From assembly GCF_032854445.1 (NCBI RefSeq), contig NC_088303.1, positions 22,825,501 through 22,889,500 of the forward strand: 64,000 nt of DNA. The letters are read 5' to 3'. Of the stretch, positions 24,801-38,481 are shown one piece after another; the first letter of the stretch is position 1, and each line of letters opens with the position of its first letter. The stretch is from Liolophura sinensis. Lineage: Eukaryota; Mollusca; Polyplacophora; Chitonida; Chitonidae. Made by a program: the position numbers and the translations under genes. A model generated the notes under the pieces. The model saw only the letters and a list, made by a program, of their open reading frames with translations. It searched no databases and was not told where the DNA came from.

Positions 24801-26409
24801 TAATCGGTCTCATGGTCAGTATCTGTGTGCTGCCAAACTCCGTGTAATAGAGCAACTAAAATCACATATGTATGTATGTATAAGAATTCTCGAACTCGAA
24901 CTGAGGAAAACGATCTCCTCCCAAGTTTCACATTAGGCCTATGTGAAAGCCTAAACGAGACGATCTGAGTGGATACTCCACATCAGCATGCATGAAAATA
25001 AGCCACTGTTTAACTACAATGGCTATAGTTATAGCTCACATAACATTGTAACTTCATCCACAGTAATCCATGCAAATATTGACACTCTTATTGTTTTACA
25101 CATGCATCTCTAATACTTAATAGCTAATATTGAACTGGTATTTAATAGTTTACTTTCATGCCAAAGTATCAAACGGAGTGACTTGGAAATATTTTCATGC
25201 GATACAAATGCAAAACACATTACTTACTGATTCTGTTCAACATACGGTATACCGCATGAATAGATTGTTTATACGGTGTCATGTTTATCAGCATGCTCAG
25301 TTATTGGCCTTAACGCCCATGTTTGTCTTGAAAGGATACATTTCCCCTAGATTTGATATTATAAATTTTTTGTTTTGTTATTATCGTATAGATATTGTGA
25401 GAATGTTCTCACATATACACATAGTGATTAAGGACTTAACTTCCTGCTCATTCATCTCGCCCCCCTTCCCCCACACCCTTCTACATGCTGTTTTACATAG
25501 TATTTTCCCTCATATACTATATTATTTCGGAGACTATATTATATTACCATATATATCACCTCAGCTTGTCACCGTAGTGAACGTGTTGAGGTGTACAGGG
25601 TAAACCCGGTGAGGACGTATGTAAACTGACGGCTGATAGCATCAGCTCCGGCCAGGACTAAGCAACCTGCTAAGTGAAATACAACACCATGGAAACGATT
25701 CAGTTTTCATATATAGATACTGAAACGTAAATATAACTGAAAAAGATTTATATTTATTCCGCGCAAAAAGAAGGGCAGAGCACGAGAGGCTTTAATTTCC
25801 CACGAATGACATTGTGTTAAAACTTGCTGACAAGAGCTCAACTTTCTGCCTAGCCTTAACACACTTTGTGGCAAACGTAACACACTTTGTGGCAAGCGTA
25901 ACGCACTTCGTGGCAAACGCAAAATACTTGGAAAAGCAGCAGTCGAAGTGATAGAGTAACTACTGAGTCAGAGACTGACAGACTAGTTAACTGGCGAACT
26001 TATTGGCTCAGTGGCTGACTGACTGATTGATTGATTGATTGATTGGCTGTTTCATCAGCATTGTTGTTTCATTGGTAGTGAATGTTTGACTGCTCAGTAC
26101 ATGGATTGATTCAATTATCTTTGTATAGTTGGCTTCTCTGTCTACTTGGCTTGTCTAACTGTCTGTTTTATGGAAATGTCTGACTGTGTCATTAAGGGGC
26201 ATATTCGGTTTTTCCGTTGATTGGTCTGAATGTCTAATTTTCCATAGTGTCTGATATGTCTGTTTGTCCGACTATGCCATGAAGGTGTTTGGTTTGTCCC
26301 AATGTGTGATATATTGGAGATTCTGAAAGCCTGGACCGGAACATGCACCCAAGCCCGAATATACATTAAATAAGTTCAAAAAAGATTTGAAAAAAAAAAA
26401 ATTAATTAC
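21806..26409 (-). other. Probable Wnt4 intron 2, copy B (no recognised exon)
   Basis: The sequence left of the Wnt4 exon 2 donor should be intron 2 on the minus strand. I looked for the next Wnt exon (the conserved TREAAFVYAI block) and found none up to the gap. The stretch is mostly AT-rich. A GC-richer patch at 22450-22890 has two minus-strand open frames that I do not recognise and whose splice phases do not join. A short 21-22-bp triplicate (cacactttgtggcaa, 25858-25920) and a GATT-type simple repeat (26018-26045) are present. Confidence 0.55.
25858..25922. repeat. Short tandem triplicate, ~21 bp
   Basis: Three adjacent near-copies of a unit containing cacactttgtggcaaacgta, with small changes (tttgtgg to ttcgtgg, caaacg to caagcg). 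Confidence 0.7.
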
Positions 26410-26645
26410 CGTGATTGAGGGCGTTTCCGAAGACGGAGATGGCATTGACGGTGCTGCAATTCCAGCGCCTGTTCCTGAACTGATGTTGACATTCTTCGAT
26501 GGCGATGTGAGCGCCTAATTTGACACTGTCCATAACCTCCACATTACGCTTACAAATCCTCTTCTGCCTTTTTATAAGTCCCACCAGCTGGTCACAGTTT
26601 TCTTCACTCTGTATACTTATTACTGAGGACATTTTGGCGAGTGCT
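26410..26645 (-). CDS. Wnt4: Wnt4-like exon 2, copy B (complete)
   Basis: Complete 236-nt exon, acceptor TTTGCTTGCAG and donor GTAATT. The translation contains [36 protein letters not shown] and [13 protein letters not shown] in order, followed by VFGNALNHG at the donor. The conserved cysteines (ENC, RIC, EEC, WNC) are all present. The methionine at 26632 is internal, not a start. Confidence 0.93.
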
Positions 26646-29600
26646 CTGCAAGCAAAGTTGTCAATAATACGGATTAATACAGGTGTGAGCCAAAGTCATA
26701 ACGTGCCGTCTGACAGGGGTGTAGTCTAGTAACGATCAGTCTGCGTGGTGTTCCTGAACAAATGCAATCCTCATTGTTATGAGAGTAAAAGTTTATGAGT
26801 GTGTAACTCTAAATACACGTGACTGGGTGATCATACTAAACACATGTGACTGAGTAGTCATGCTAAACACATGTGATTGGAGAATAATGCTGCACATATG
26901 TGAGTGAGTTATAATTTATTCTAAACACCAGTGAGGGATCATCATTAACATATGTTAGTGAGTTATCATTCTAAACACCTAAGAATCATGCTAAATACAT
27001 ATAAGTGTTTGGTCAGGCTAAACACATGTGAGTGGGTGGCCATACTAAACATATGCGTGATTGGTCATGTTCAGCACATGTGAGTGTGTGGTGTTGCTAA
27101 ACACATGAGAATGAGTGGTTGGTCGTGCTTAACGCATGTGGGTGGCTGCTCGAAGAATTGCAAATGATAAAGGTAAAGAGAAATTAAGACATAAATGCCT
27201 GGTTAGAGCATATAATTGTGAAAAGACTCTGAAAAGGCTTTGCCCAAGCGCATGATATGTACAATATGATCGAGTGACATCATTTGTCAGCAATAAGTAG
27301 CGTTCTTCGTTAAAATGTGTTTTCTACATTTTGTGGTGATTCTATTCCAGATTGTATCAACACTAAAATTCGTCATCAAAGTCTTATTCTGTGTCACCAA
27401 TTTCTGTTTTTTACACAAAACAGTTATCATAGCAGGACTTATTAAACGATAACTATTATTCAAGTGTGGACTTAAACGATAGCTATTATGGACAAGAATC
27501 GTCAACACCTTGGTGGGACAACCAGACAAAAGCGACTTCGTGTGAAGGGTTGTGTGTCTTGTTAAAGAACATAAAACGATACTTTGTTTCAGACTAGGAG
27601 CGTTATATTATAACAGGAGTTCCTAGGTGGGACTTGGTGGGGTTGGGGGGAGTGGGTTGGTGGAAGCTGTCAACCGCTCACTGCTTGTCGGGCATGCTGT
27701 GTCAGGAGCACCCACAGGAGCAGTCAGTTTTCTGCGTGGATTATCAGACGTATATCTTCTTTTCCTATATCACTATAATACACCACGAACACGAAATCAG
27801 TGAAAGTTTGACAACCATGCAGTGACCAAAGCACTGAATCAAACATGAACCAGTGGCCGAATCCAATACAGATACGATTCTCTATAGCTAGTATATACAT
27901 CACACTTTATCTAATGAAATTGTAAAAAAGAACACGAGAAACTCATAGCACCTGAAATTAAATTATCTGTTATTTGACTCGCACTTATCAAATTAAACTT
28001 GGGTACAACCTGTTGTTACTGAAATCTATTGTGTTGATACATTTTAAAATCATGATTTGACGTCTGTTCACGTTAAATGTGCACAGTAATTGTGAACATT
28101 GGCATAATGCACGACACTAGTATCCGGTCAATCTTCGTCAGTTAATAAAACAAAAACCAAATAGAATACATTTCTTCTCACGGCATAACTTCTATATCAT
28201 GCACAAATATGATAAAGATTTGTATTGCACAATATGCATGTGATCAGTTTCAAAATGCACACGTATAAGTGACAGCCATTCACCCAGAGCCCACGGAGAC
28301 CAGGCCAGATACAGATAGGGCTACGTAATCCTGTGTAGAGAGAATCAAAAACACGTGTTGGCTGCCAGACTTGCTGGGCGAAGTCAAGTGGTCGACATGT
28401 TTTACTAGTGTTACGGCGTTACTTAAGCCGCTGCTATTTCCTCGTCAATATCACCCGTCAAAACACTCGATGGGAGTTGTTTCGTGATTCATATTGCAAA
28501 TTGTTCCCAAACCACAATCCCTGTGTTTTGGTTACTTTTGGGCGATATTTTACCACGGGTTGCTCTACGGGCCTATATGTACATCTTTGTGCAGTGGATT
28601 TGCCCTGAGTTAGTTAAGAAATCAGTAACTATTGCCATCAAGCTAGTCTTTCCTATAAATAGAATACGTGCCTGATATGTGTGTGAGTCTTTTCTTCTCT
28701 CAATCTTAAAATAGGTAAATATGTTAAACGGCAAAAAGAGTTTTACTGAAATAAAAAAGGTACCAATGTACCAAGCTAGGAACTGCAAACTGTGCGGAAT
28801 TACCATTACTTTGTCAACGTGTTATTTCCATGTATATAAAGAAGTTTCTAATCGAAATCCATCAAAATTACTTAGTTGGCGTCAAGCATCGGGTAATGTT
28901 TTACAATAGTATAAAGCATATACGGAATTTAGTTTTTTCTCATCCGTCCCTCATTTTCTATCAATGTTTCATGTATGTAAGGTGAATTGCATGATGTAAC
29001 TGCACACACATATACATGAGCGGAAAATTAACAATTACAATCTTGAGGAAAGAAACTTTTCCATTTGTTACGGCTACAGAATCTTACACAGAGCTCCTCA
29101 CTAGTGGTGTTAGTCGCTTCACCGGAAAACATTTTAACCGAAGCGCAATTTCTTGGTTTTGTTTTTGACACCATTTAGCCGACTTTATGTTAACAATTTT
29201 CAGTGGAGATCTTTTGTTAAAAGTTAAAAGCATAGCTTTCTTCTACGAACATTTTATCCTTGAAAGCATAATTTCAGAAGTATTTTAAGTGCTCAGTCAT
29301 TTAACTATAATGTTTCACTGTACAGCATATGAAACACTGTTACACTTTATTCTTCTGGAAATGTGTTTTGTGGAAGATTATTTTTCTCTGTAACTTTTTT
29401 CAGTCGAAAATAAAGTGTAAAAAAAATTTGGCATTGCGAACAGTATCTCCCTGAAAGTAACAGAGACATACCCTCATATAATAACGTCAACATGCATAGT
29501 GTACATGTAGATCGTGTGATTTGAAAAATGTATTTTTTCCAACAGTGAAAACATCGTGGAATGCCATAAGTGGCAAGCCTGTATAAGAACTTGAAGGCAC

Positions 29601-30037
29601 CCATGCACAGCGCAGCCCGTCTTCAAAGACATTGGTAATTATCTCTTAATATCAAATTATCCGTATGTATAATAAACGCAAAACAAAAGTAACAACGTAA
29701 ACAAATTATGCATAATTGTGATTTTATGATTACAAATGCCTGAAACTGAAAGGAAAGTGGTATTTTCAATGAGAAACTAAACCATGTGTAAAATAACTAT
29801 CAATTATCAAATAACTAAGTAATTTTTGTTAAATAAAATGCTGCCAATGACTATAGATATGGCTATGGCATACAAAGGTGAAATCACAAACATTTGAAAA
29901 ATGTAAAACTGATAATTATAATGTAGTGATAATTATAATAATACTCACAACCATCGAATGCCTTTTATACACGGAGTGACACAAAGTAAAATGAAGAGCA
30001 GCGTTCTTATCAATAACTGTACCCTCTCTGGTGACAT
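26410..30037 (-). CDS. Wnt4: Wnt4-like gene, exons 1-2, copy B (3' exons not in view)
   Basis: Minus-strand gene for a secreted Wnt ligand, which acts outside the cell through Frizzled receptors. Exon 1 (29949-30037) gives the signal peptide. Exon 2 (26410-26645) gives the N-terminal part of the Wnt domain with RNRRWNCST, the most diagnostic Wnt motif in this part of the protein. Joined, they read through the splice as ...[13 protein letters not shown]..., closely matching vertebrate WNT4 ...NWLYLAKLSSV. Phases are compatible (2 into 2 across intron 1, and 1 after exon 2, at the conserved Wnt intron site before TREAAF). The exons for the rest of the domain, including the palmitoleate-bearing serine and the cysteine-rich end, lie beyond the gap or outside the window. 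RNF207 lies divergently at 41471. Confidence 0.88.
26646..29948 (-). other. Wnt4 intron 1, copy B
   Basis: A 3.3-kb intron with donor GTGAGT and acceptor TTTGCTTGCAG. It holds the degenerate E-box-rich repeat at 26814-27145 and otherwise AT-rich sequence; no coding exon is recognised inside. Confidence 0.8.
26814..27145. repeat. Degenerate ~27-bp tandem repeat with E-boxes, copy B
   Basis: Same array as 271-610, with units resembling ctaaacacatgtgagtg. Several CACATGTG palindromes and one CACGTG occur within about 330 bp of Wnt4 intron 1. Confidence 0.6.
29949..30037 (-). CDS. Wnt4: Wnt4-like exon 1 (signal peptide), copy B
   Basis: Coding part of exon 1: 29 codons plus two bases. It starts MSPERVQ, has the hydrophobic stretch [13 protein letters not shown] and ends KGIRW before the GTGAGT donor. 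The start is chosen because WNT4 proteins begin MSP and because the hydrophobic core then falls at residues 8-20. An upstream in-frame ATG at 30133 would add 32 residues ahead of the signal and is likely 5' UTR. Confidence 0.85.
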
Positions 30038-30183
30038 GATGAGGGTAGAAGCTTGCAGGGTACGACCAACGCACCACCCTGCTGAACTGTCTTCACGGGG
30101 CGACCAGGGACACGTGGGAAGGAATCCACACACACCCCTTTTGACAAATAATCAGCTGTATTTATTGGCAAACACGCAGCACG

Positions 30184-30190
30184 TTTTATA
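30184..30190 (-). promoter_or_regulatory. Candidate TATA box of Wnt4, copy B
   Basis: TATAAAA on the minus strand within GATATAAAACG, 147 bp upstream of the start codon at 30037. An E-box CACGTG lies between it and the ATG. Placement fits a core promoter, but the motif alone is weak evidence. Confidence 0.38.
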
Positions 30191-33100
30191 TCCCTGCTCA
30201 GAACAGCTCCTGTACAACTGTTGGATCCCTCTTTCATACAAGTGCGATGATTTATAAACACAACAGTCGTCACCGATCGTAAACCATCCGCAGTTCGGAC
30301 GCCTGGTAAAGGCCGAAATTCCTTCTCCTGTTCTTTTAACGTGACGTTAAACTGGGTTTCTTTTGAAATGGACTCTTTGCATGTCTTAAAAACTCCAATA
30401 GCACGTCTGTCGGTGAATAAATCCAGAGTTCAGATCACTGCGATGTGTATCTATATGAATATCTACTTTCACACGCAGATCAATCTTAGAAGACAATCAT
30501 ATATAAATATATACAAGTTACACACATGCGTGGATCACTTCGCGACTTCTGCCTTCCGCAGTACATTGGCAATATCTCCCAGAACTCGTCCCCACTGCCA
30601 GCTTTTATCCGGGTGGCTTTTCCCGGCTGCTGGTTGGCTGCCTCCCACCCGAGTCTGTAACGCTATTCTCTTACCATACCGTCTTCGGGGGCCAAGCCCG
30701 GTAGACTAAGACCAGCGGGCCTTCTCTCTCCCCCCGTGTAAACACCTCGCGGTAGGGGTGACTGGATCATCAAAGCCCGCAGCTCCCGGCATTGTTTCCG
30801 CTGGAGTATTCACTCAACTTATCTTTAATCCTTGTTCCTCACACAGACGCGATCTCCTCAAAACAATCCCGACTGTAATAAGTTTATATGTGTGTATGGC
30901 AAAGTTAAAGCGATGTTCACAGTTAACATGAAGCTTTATTAAGTCTGGAAATTAAAATTAAAACTCTTGTTTTTTTTATATAGCAGTTTTACATTAAAGT
31001 AACTAAGGGTGAGATAGACAAAGTTACTGGACAGTGAAACAAGACGATTTGCGACCTAGTTTTAACTTCATCAAATAATTTCTTCCTAAAACACATTATG
31101 ACCCCCCCCCCCCCCCATCTTCCACAACCCAACACCCCAACCCCCCACCGCCGCTGCCTTCATTAAAACACTGGTGCATTAATAGTTGACATAATTTGTT
31201 TATTTATTAATGATGGCCATAATAAATTATTCATTTGTAGATTTCCGCTACACTGAAAACCTATACAACAATGCTGAATAATTACATCCAGAACATAGCA
31301 AGATTGCTATTATAGGTGTCAATTTTATTTTCACATAGATCTGAATGGCATGCACGAAAAAGCCAAATATAGGTTGTCCGCATTTCAACCAGTCTGGCAG
31401 AAACCACACACGTCTGTGTCACCCACTCGTCCAAATCCCGTTGCCCCACGTGCATGTTCACTTTCATTCAGAAGATTAACATGCAGTATGGAGAGGGGTA
31501 GATTTTCTACTATACTTCACATAAGCGCAAACATTTTCGCTGTGAGTGGACATTTCTATTTCTACATATATCTGCTGAAATAAACACTAACCAAATAATG
31601 CCTAGTCAATCAAATTTGAAAAATGCTGTAATATCACAGAGGTATTTGGTGGTATAAAAACTTTTAAAAACAAAACTTTTCAAAGTTCAAAACTTTTGGG
31701 TCTAATGGTATTCAAACCTTTTGTGCATATTTTAGTCTCCTTGATTTTTTGAAAGTAAAGAAAAGGAAATTAAATTTAATAATTCCATCTGAGAGACTGT
31801 ATTGCATAAGCCTGACTGAGGTCGTCCTCTGCTGACACCTGGTTATCCCCTGACTGTCATCCAATCAGGTGTAAGCAATTTGCATTACCAGAACTTGGGC
31901 ATGGCATACTGTACAGCGTGGTTTCCTACATTCTTTTACGAATGTCAGTACGCAGTTTTCTTAGAGGAGTCGGGGCTATTACACTATACTCTAATCCACC
32001 CTATACTCTAACCCAAGTGGGTATATAAGGCCGTCTCAAGAAAAGCCGTAAATCAAGGCTTGCGACAACTGGTGGGGCAGCGGCTCTCGACTCGGGGAGG
32101 CTCACTCCTGTATAAAGCATCTGTGCGCGGAGGAAGGATTCGTTCCGCACCGTAAGAGTGAGATTTATTTGGATCAAGAATCTAGTGTCCGTGTCCGAGG
32201 GGACAAGGCAGATCTGACAGACCCACAGCCCGTGTTAATCTCTCCCATATGCTCCTGTCATGTAACAGGTAATTAAGAACGCTGCAGCACAAAAAAATGA
32301 TGACTGAAAATAAATGTTGTCTCCTGACGAATCAAGACACACCTTTCAAGTCGTTGCGTGTTACATCACGTGCCAATGCAGTTTTGACAAGGTTATCGGA
32401 TGCCTATAGATCTGTTTCCCTTTGTCGTTGCTGAGACTCTCTGCCACCCCCACCCCTCGTTCTGTATTATCGTCTGCTATATTCCCTCTACTTATAGATC
32501 CCTATAAAAGTTCCTTGTGTGATGAAAAAGAGTTTTCGAAACATCATCAAACCAAGAAAAACGGCCCCATAGACTAACAAAAAGACTGAAGTTCACACTA
32601 AATACTTACACGATAACACATCACGTTTTGGTACCTTAAACAGATGCTTTCAAAAGATTTGTTCAATACTTTATACAAATACCTTAAACACTTTCTTCAA
32701 ATGTACTCTAAAATCTGGAGTTTGTCGAAAAGAACCAACAATGAGTGAGCTCTCTTATATGATATATGCGTTTGAAACAACATTCCAAGTTCCCTTGTAC
32801 AGGACACTACAATAGACACTCGTACATTGTTTGTCCTTTCTCCTTTAAGGATGTCTAATAAGGGCATGGCGAAGATTAAATAGGTTCATCCTGTCTACAA
32901 AGGCCTGTTCCTAAGTCCGTTTAGCATATGATCGTGTTTGTGGCTTTGTACTCCTCTGAAAACAGTGTTTGACTTATGCTATTAAGACGGCGCTGTGTTT
33001 CAGAAAACTGCCCACCGCGAACACAATTAGTCCAATCTGAGCTCATTTTATATTGGCAATCACGTCCGACAACAAACTATGCGTCGATAAGCCAGCCAAT

Positions 33101-33762
33101 CCATTACCCGCATCACTCGTCTGCGTCCATGGTGGCACGCGCCACCTAGGTTATCCGAGCAAAGTCCAAATCGAGACGAGATATGAGCGGGATTGACTTG
33201 GAATCGAGGCGATCTGTTCCAATTGATTATCCCATGACCACTCATATATCATTTCGGGGCCAGAATTTCATTTTACCGCCAGATTAGTCGGCAGTGAGCG
33301 AAGAGAAGCAGAAACGGACTCGACTGTGTCCGGAGACCTCTGACTTCTCTCCGCATGAGAGGCACACCATTAAACAGGATCGGAAGACGAAGACGGAAGA
33401 CATTTATGACCAGTTGTCAGTGATTAGGCGCCATTTTCCTATCTGGAAATCTTGCTCTGATGGACCATGGCTTCCAGCAGAGGGGCTGGTGTTATATAGT
33501 GGGTTGAATCAGCGTTTGCGCCGAACACGTGGTTCAGTCAGTGGGTGTAGGGTTAACGATCTATACCAGTCGGAAACATTCAAGAAGTAAATCTAGCCGA
33601 TGGTCTCTGTAAAAAAATTCAAAAGTGCAATGACAGCATGACTTTTCAATGCATATTCGCGTATTTAAGGGTAAAAAAAATAATAATGCTTTACCGTCGA
33701 CCATTAACATACCTGATTACTGAAAGTCTGCCGTTTCTTCACCATCAACTTCACAAGTTTAA

Positions 33763-33915
33763 TTATTTATCTATTTGATTGGCGTTTTACGCCGAACTCA
33801 AGAATATTTCACTCATTCGACGGCGGCCAGCAATATGGTGAGAGGAAACCGAGCAGAGCCCGGAGGAACAAACGGCCATCCACAGGTTGCTGCAGGCCTT
33901 CCCATGTACAGCCAG
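33763..33915 (-). mobile_element. SINE, 3' part only, copy B
   Basis: Copy B counterpart of 7191-7341, with the conserved 3' domain (gcgttttacgccgaactc on the plus strand) and a truncated body. Shared by both copies, so it predates the duplication or allele split. Confidence 0.75.
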
Positions 33916-35891
33916 TTTATCATGCGGTTGACGTGTATAATTAATGAAAAAATAGACAGAATACCATATTATCCTATATAGCAAATTAAAACAATTTTCA
34001 TAACATTGAAATTTACGCGAAAACAGGAGAAAAATGTTTGGTCCTATAGCCTGCATGTGGCGAAACAAAGATTATTAATGCATCTGCGACTTTTGAACAC
34101 CTCCTGCTGGTTTTATAAGTTTAGACTTACGGAGAGAACTAACGTGCCGGTCATTAACTAAAACAACTCCTGCTGATAACCAATTGTTTGCAATTAACCA
34201 AACTGGCGGGCAAGTGTCTGCCAAGCATCGCAGTTAAGAAGCCCCATTATAGCACTCCATGCATACGCGACGTTCCACTGCAAGCAAAACGCAGGAGATT
34301 ATAGCCCCACGATTCCGTATATAAAACTTAATAATCTAACTCACTCTTGCTGTACTTCCTGTCTCCGTGCGTACAAAAGCCAAGTCCATATTCATACTCT
34401 ATACATATATTGCTTAATGTTTGTCAGGTAAAAGCTAACCATTTCTAAGCGTTTATGAACAAGACATCGAACAATAAATCGAAGATGGTGTCCAACAGAA
34501 AGTTCTTCCCTTTGCAATATCTTAAGGAGTGCTATAGCTAGGGTTATACATCTTTACATTCGGCTCAGCTGCGCGATAAAGGACTATATACAAATACCAG
34601 TTTACTACTGCCTCTCCAGATGAAAATACACAGGTGGTGTTAACAATACATACATGATGTCGAAAGTATGTTGTAGTTAAATCACTGTTATAAAAGCAAT
34701 TCTGGGTGTAAACGATTTCTTCACGTATTTGCATATGACTGATGTTGATACGGCCTTCTGATTATTCCTCTGCAACCTCTATGGGATAAACTGCAAAACC
34801 AGTTACGGTGGGAAACCTGTACTGATCCGCAACATGCGGAATCCAAACATCTCTTACAATCAGGCTATCTATTCAGTAAAACATTTATACTATTAACACA
34901 GGACCGCCATCAGGCTCTCCACTGCTTAGCTTTTCTCTTCTGGAGAACGGACAAGAGGCTAAACTTTTAAAATGTAACTACTAACAACTTGATGACCATT
35001 TTTTTCCTGCCTCCACATTCGAATACTGTTATTTTACCGCAGCCAGTGTGATGTGATGTGATAGAGGAAAACAATAAAACATTTTAGTACATTCCAATCT
35101 TTACTTTCATAAACGGATTAGAAAACAAAAGTTAAAAAAAACAAAGCAAGGTGACCGTTTACGGCGGCCTTTTGAAGTGACATTCATTATCCAATTTGTG
35201 ATTTCTCTGGATTAATCGGTTTCACGCTACTGTACTAAAATTGTTACCAGGGTGCTAAAATATTAAAATAACCTGATTGAATTAAAACGACAGTTACCGA
35301 AACAACGATATTTAATCCCGCTGAACGGCGTCAGGTTGTCTGTCAGGCAGTACCTGGTCACGGCTGAATGAGTCCACAAGGGTGACGTCCTTGCAGGTAA
35401 TAGAAATGTATGTTTCTCACCTGTCTGCATGTGGACTGACTTCTTAGCAGGTTCAAACAGCTTCATCACACCTGATGGCACTAATTAACATGGCTAGAGC
35501 AAGCATCACACCTAGAAAGTTGATTGCAGTTAAATTGTAATGTTTATACAAGATTTAATAGACCATGCATTCACAAGGTTTTTCTGAGGATCTTAACAGA
35601 AATAAAAAAGAAAAACACAGAAACTCAACTTCAGGTTGTGCTCAACAAGGAAAATCAAGGTAAATCCTAGCCCGAAGAATATGAAAGAGCAAGTTTTTGC
35701 AATTAAACACACAAGTGTATCAAGATGTGAGGTTTTTCAAGTATTGTGACTGGTCAAACGGGAGGCAACGTAAAGATCCAATTAACTTTTACAAAATAGG
35801 CATACAACACGAGTATAAACAAATCGTGTACCTTGATTATTATTATTATTATTATAAAAGTATAGCGAAGACACGAACAGCTTACAAATCA

Positions 35892-36023
<132 letters not shown>

Positions 36024-36163
36024 TCAGCAGTAGAACATTAGCTTCCCGAGGTCATAAAGGCCTAAGGAAGACACAGGTAGCTTACGAATCAAGATCTGCA
36101 CTACATATATCGGCAATGTGAAAGTCATATTCGCTTCTATCTCCCTGGGCTAAAGGCCTTTAG

Positions 36164-36728
36164 CCACGTTCACTCTAAGACGAATTTTTGGCCGAACCGC
36201 TCACAAACTGAGGTCATAATGCAATCGTGTTTGCATTGGTGGTCTTTCGTATTGATTCGTGAGCGTTCGTAATGAATTCGTTCATGTCGGTTACAATTTC
36301 AAAAAGCTCAAAGATTTAATAACTGGATATCAGTTCCTAACGATTCGTTAGTATACGTAAAAGCTTCGTTAATATCCGCAAGGCTGTCTGTTGCTATCGT
36401 AAGGGCAATGTAATCATTACGGAAGCATTACGGCAATGTAATCATTACGGAAACGGTTGCCAAAATAACCGAGGAACAGATACGAAATACTTGTGGATGA
36501 ATTCGAATTTACGATGTACAGTGTCGTAACGCATTCTTAGTTATTCGCACGTCTGTCATAAACGGATCGTTATCATTCTTTTGAAGGTCTTCAAAAATGA
36601 CTGTCGTATACGCCTATCAAAAGCCTATCCTGAAATTCACGCGTATTTACTACTCTTGCTACAAGTTGTAATACGAATCCTTTCTCGTTACGGTTGGACG
36701 CCACATTAACCTCTAAGTGTAAGCGGGG
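36164..36728. mobile_element. Non-autonomous inverted-repeat (foldback) element, copy B
   Basis: Copy B counterpart of 9389-9960, 565 bp, flanked by ctttag at 36158-36163 and 36729-36734. It has the same imperfect terminal inverted repeats and an internal direct repeat ggcaatgtaatcattacgga, and no coding capacity. Confidence 0.6.
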
Positions 36729-36958
36729 CTTTAGGAAGAAAGACAATGCTTGAAAATCAGTGCCCGTATCAGTGAGTCATATTATCTTCTGTCACCCGAG
36801 GTTTTAAAGGTTTAGGGCACAGGTTTATTAATCAGAGTCTGCAGTTATATATATCAGCATTATGAGAGTCTCATTAACTTCTGTCTTAAGGGGCAAGACG
36901 CATAAGGCGTATGAATCATGCAAGGTCCGGTTGTTCAAAACCAGATTTAACTTTAAGA

Positions 36959-37211
36959 TATTTATTTATTTATTTGATTGGTGTTTTACGTCGTACTCAA
37001 GAATATTTCACTTATACGAAGGCGCCCAGCATTATGGTGGGAGGAAACTGGGCAGAGCCCGGGGGAAACCCACGACCTTCCGCAGGTTGCTGACAGACCT
37101 TCCCACGTACGGCTGGAGAGGAAGCCAGCATGAGCTGGACTTGAACTCACAGCGACCGCATTGGTGAGAGACTCCTGGGTCATTACGCTGTGCTAGCGCG
37201 CTAACCAACTG
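36959..37211 (-). mobile_element. SINE, nearly full length, copy B
   Basis: Counterpart of 10191-10444, with A-rich tail, conserved 3' domain, central domain and most of a tRNA-like head. Confidence 0.8.
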
Positions 37212-37538
37212 AAACTTTAAGACAAGACCTACACATAAATACTTGCCTAACAGTATATTAAATATGAACTCTGCCTGTTGTTGTTATGATTTGCCCTTGG
37301 AAAATTGAATTCGGCTTAAATGTTAAATATAAAAGATAACTTAATACCACCATTAGTGAATAAACTGTCGAACAACTGGATGCAGGGTCTCGGCATCTGC
37401 CTTCACAGAGTTATCGAAGAAATGGTATGAATAGGAAAATGTTTCCGATAAAATGAAAACGGGTGAAGGAATTTTACATGCAAGCTTTACCGGAATATCT
37501 AAACAAAAACTAGCATTGGTATGATGTATTCGCACACG

Positions 37539-37577
37539 TTTATTTATTTATCTGATTGGTGTTTACGCCGTACTAAA
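37539..37577 (-). mobile_element. SINE 3' tail fragment, copy B
   Basis: Counterpart of 10774-10811. Only the tail motif tgattggtgtttacgccgt and the A-rich end remain. Confidence 0.5.
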
Positions 37578-38124
37578 GGACAACGTTTGATTATCCTAGC
37601 TCCCGCTTTACGAAGTTTCTCCAAGGATGATAACTGTAACCCAGCGACAACAACTGGAGTTTGAGACCATTGAAAACCGCGACATGGGGCGATTTTTATT
37701 ACATCCATTAGGGGCTTTTTTAACATTTCCTTTATTTTTACACAAGTTTTTTTTCGGTACAAATCTAGCTATACAACGGGGCAACATTTACCACAGGAAC
37801 GAGTTGGAACGAGGAACGATTTTGTGCTTAACGAGTGTGCCATTAGGTCTATGTTATATGTGCAGCTCAGCACTTGTAGAGAGAAAACTCTTGATTGTAC
37901 ACGTTTGACTCCCACGAAATGAGCTTAAGTTAGCTCTCGTGGTTATCTATTCTTAGGCAACTGAAAATACGTAACTTTAAAACCGTAAAATTACTATTTT
38001 TTACTATATCTCAAAAAGTTGCAAACACAAATAAACAAGAGTAGATTCGGAACCACCGTTATATCAAAATTCAAAACCTTTTATGACATCATATACTCGA
38101 TCAGTGGGGAGCTTCTAAAATTGT

Positions 38125-38239
38125 TTTATTTGATTGTTGTTGAAATTTTTCATTTACGATGGCGGTTGGTTTTATGGGTAGAGGAAACCAGAGAGCCTGA
38201 TCGACCTTTGGTAAGCTACTGACGAACTTTCTCACGTGA
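38125..38239 (-). mobile_element. Degenerate SINE fragment, copy B
   Basis: Counterpart of 11361-11475, head to head with the plus-strand SINE that starts at 38240. Confidence 0.5.
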
Positions 38240-38481
38240 GGGGCCTCCGTGGCTCGGTCGGTTAGCGCCCTAGCGCAGCGTAGTGACCCAGAAGCCTCTC
38301 ACCAATGCGGTCGCTGTGAGTTCAAGACCAGCTCATGCTGGCTTCCTCTCCGGCTGTACGTGGGAAGGTCGGACAGCAACGTTGGAGTTCCCTGCTACCA
38401 TAATGCCGCCGTCGTATAAGTAAAAATGTTTCAGTAGGCCTACCGCGTATAAAACTAATGGAATAAATAAATAAAAATAAA
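38240..38481 (+). mobile_element. SINE, plus strand, copy B
   Basis: Counterpart of 11476-11710. Its tRNA-like head reads ggttagcgccctagc here, against ggttagagccctagc in copy A. The A-rich tail is longer (ataaataaataaaaataaa). Confidence 0.75.
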
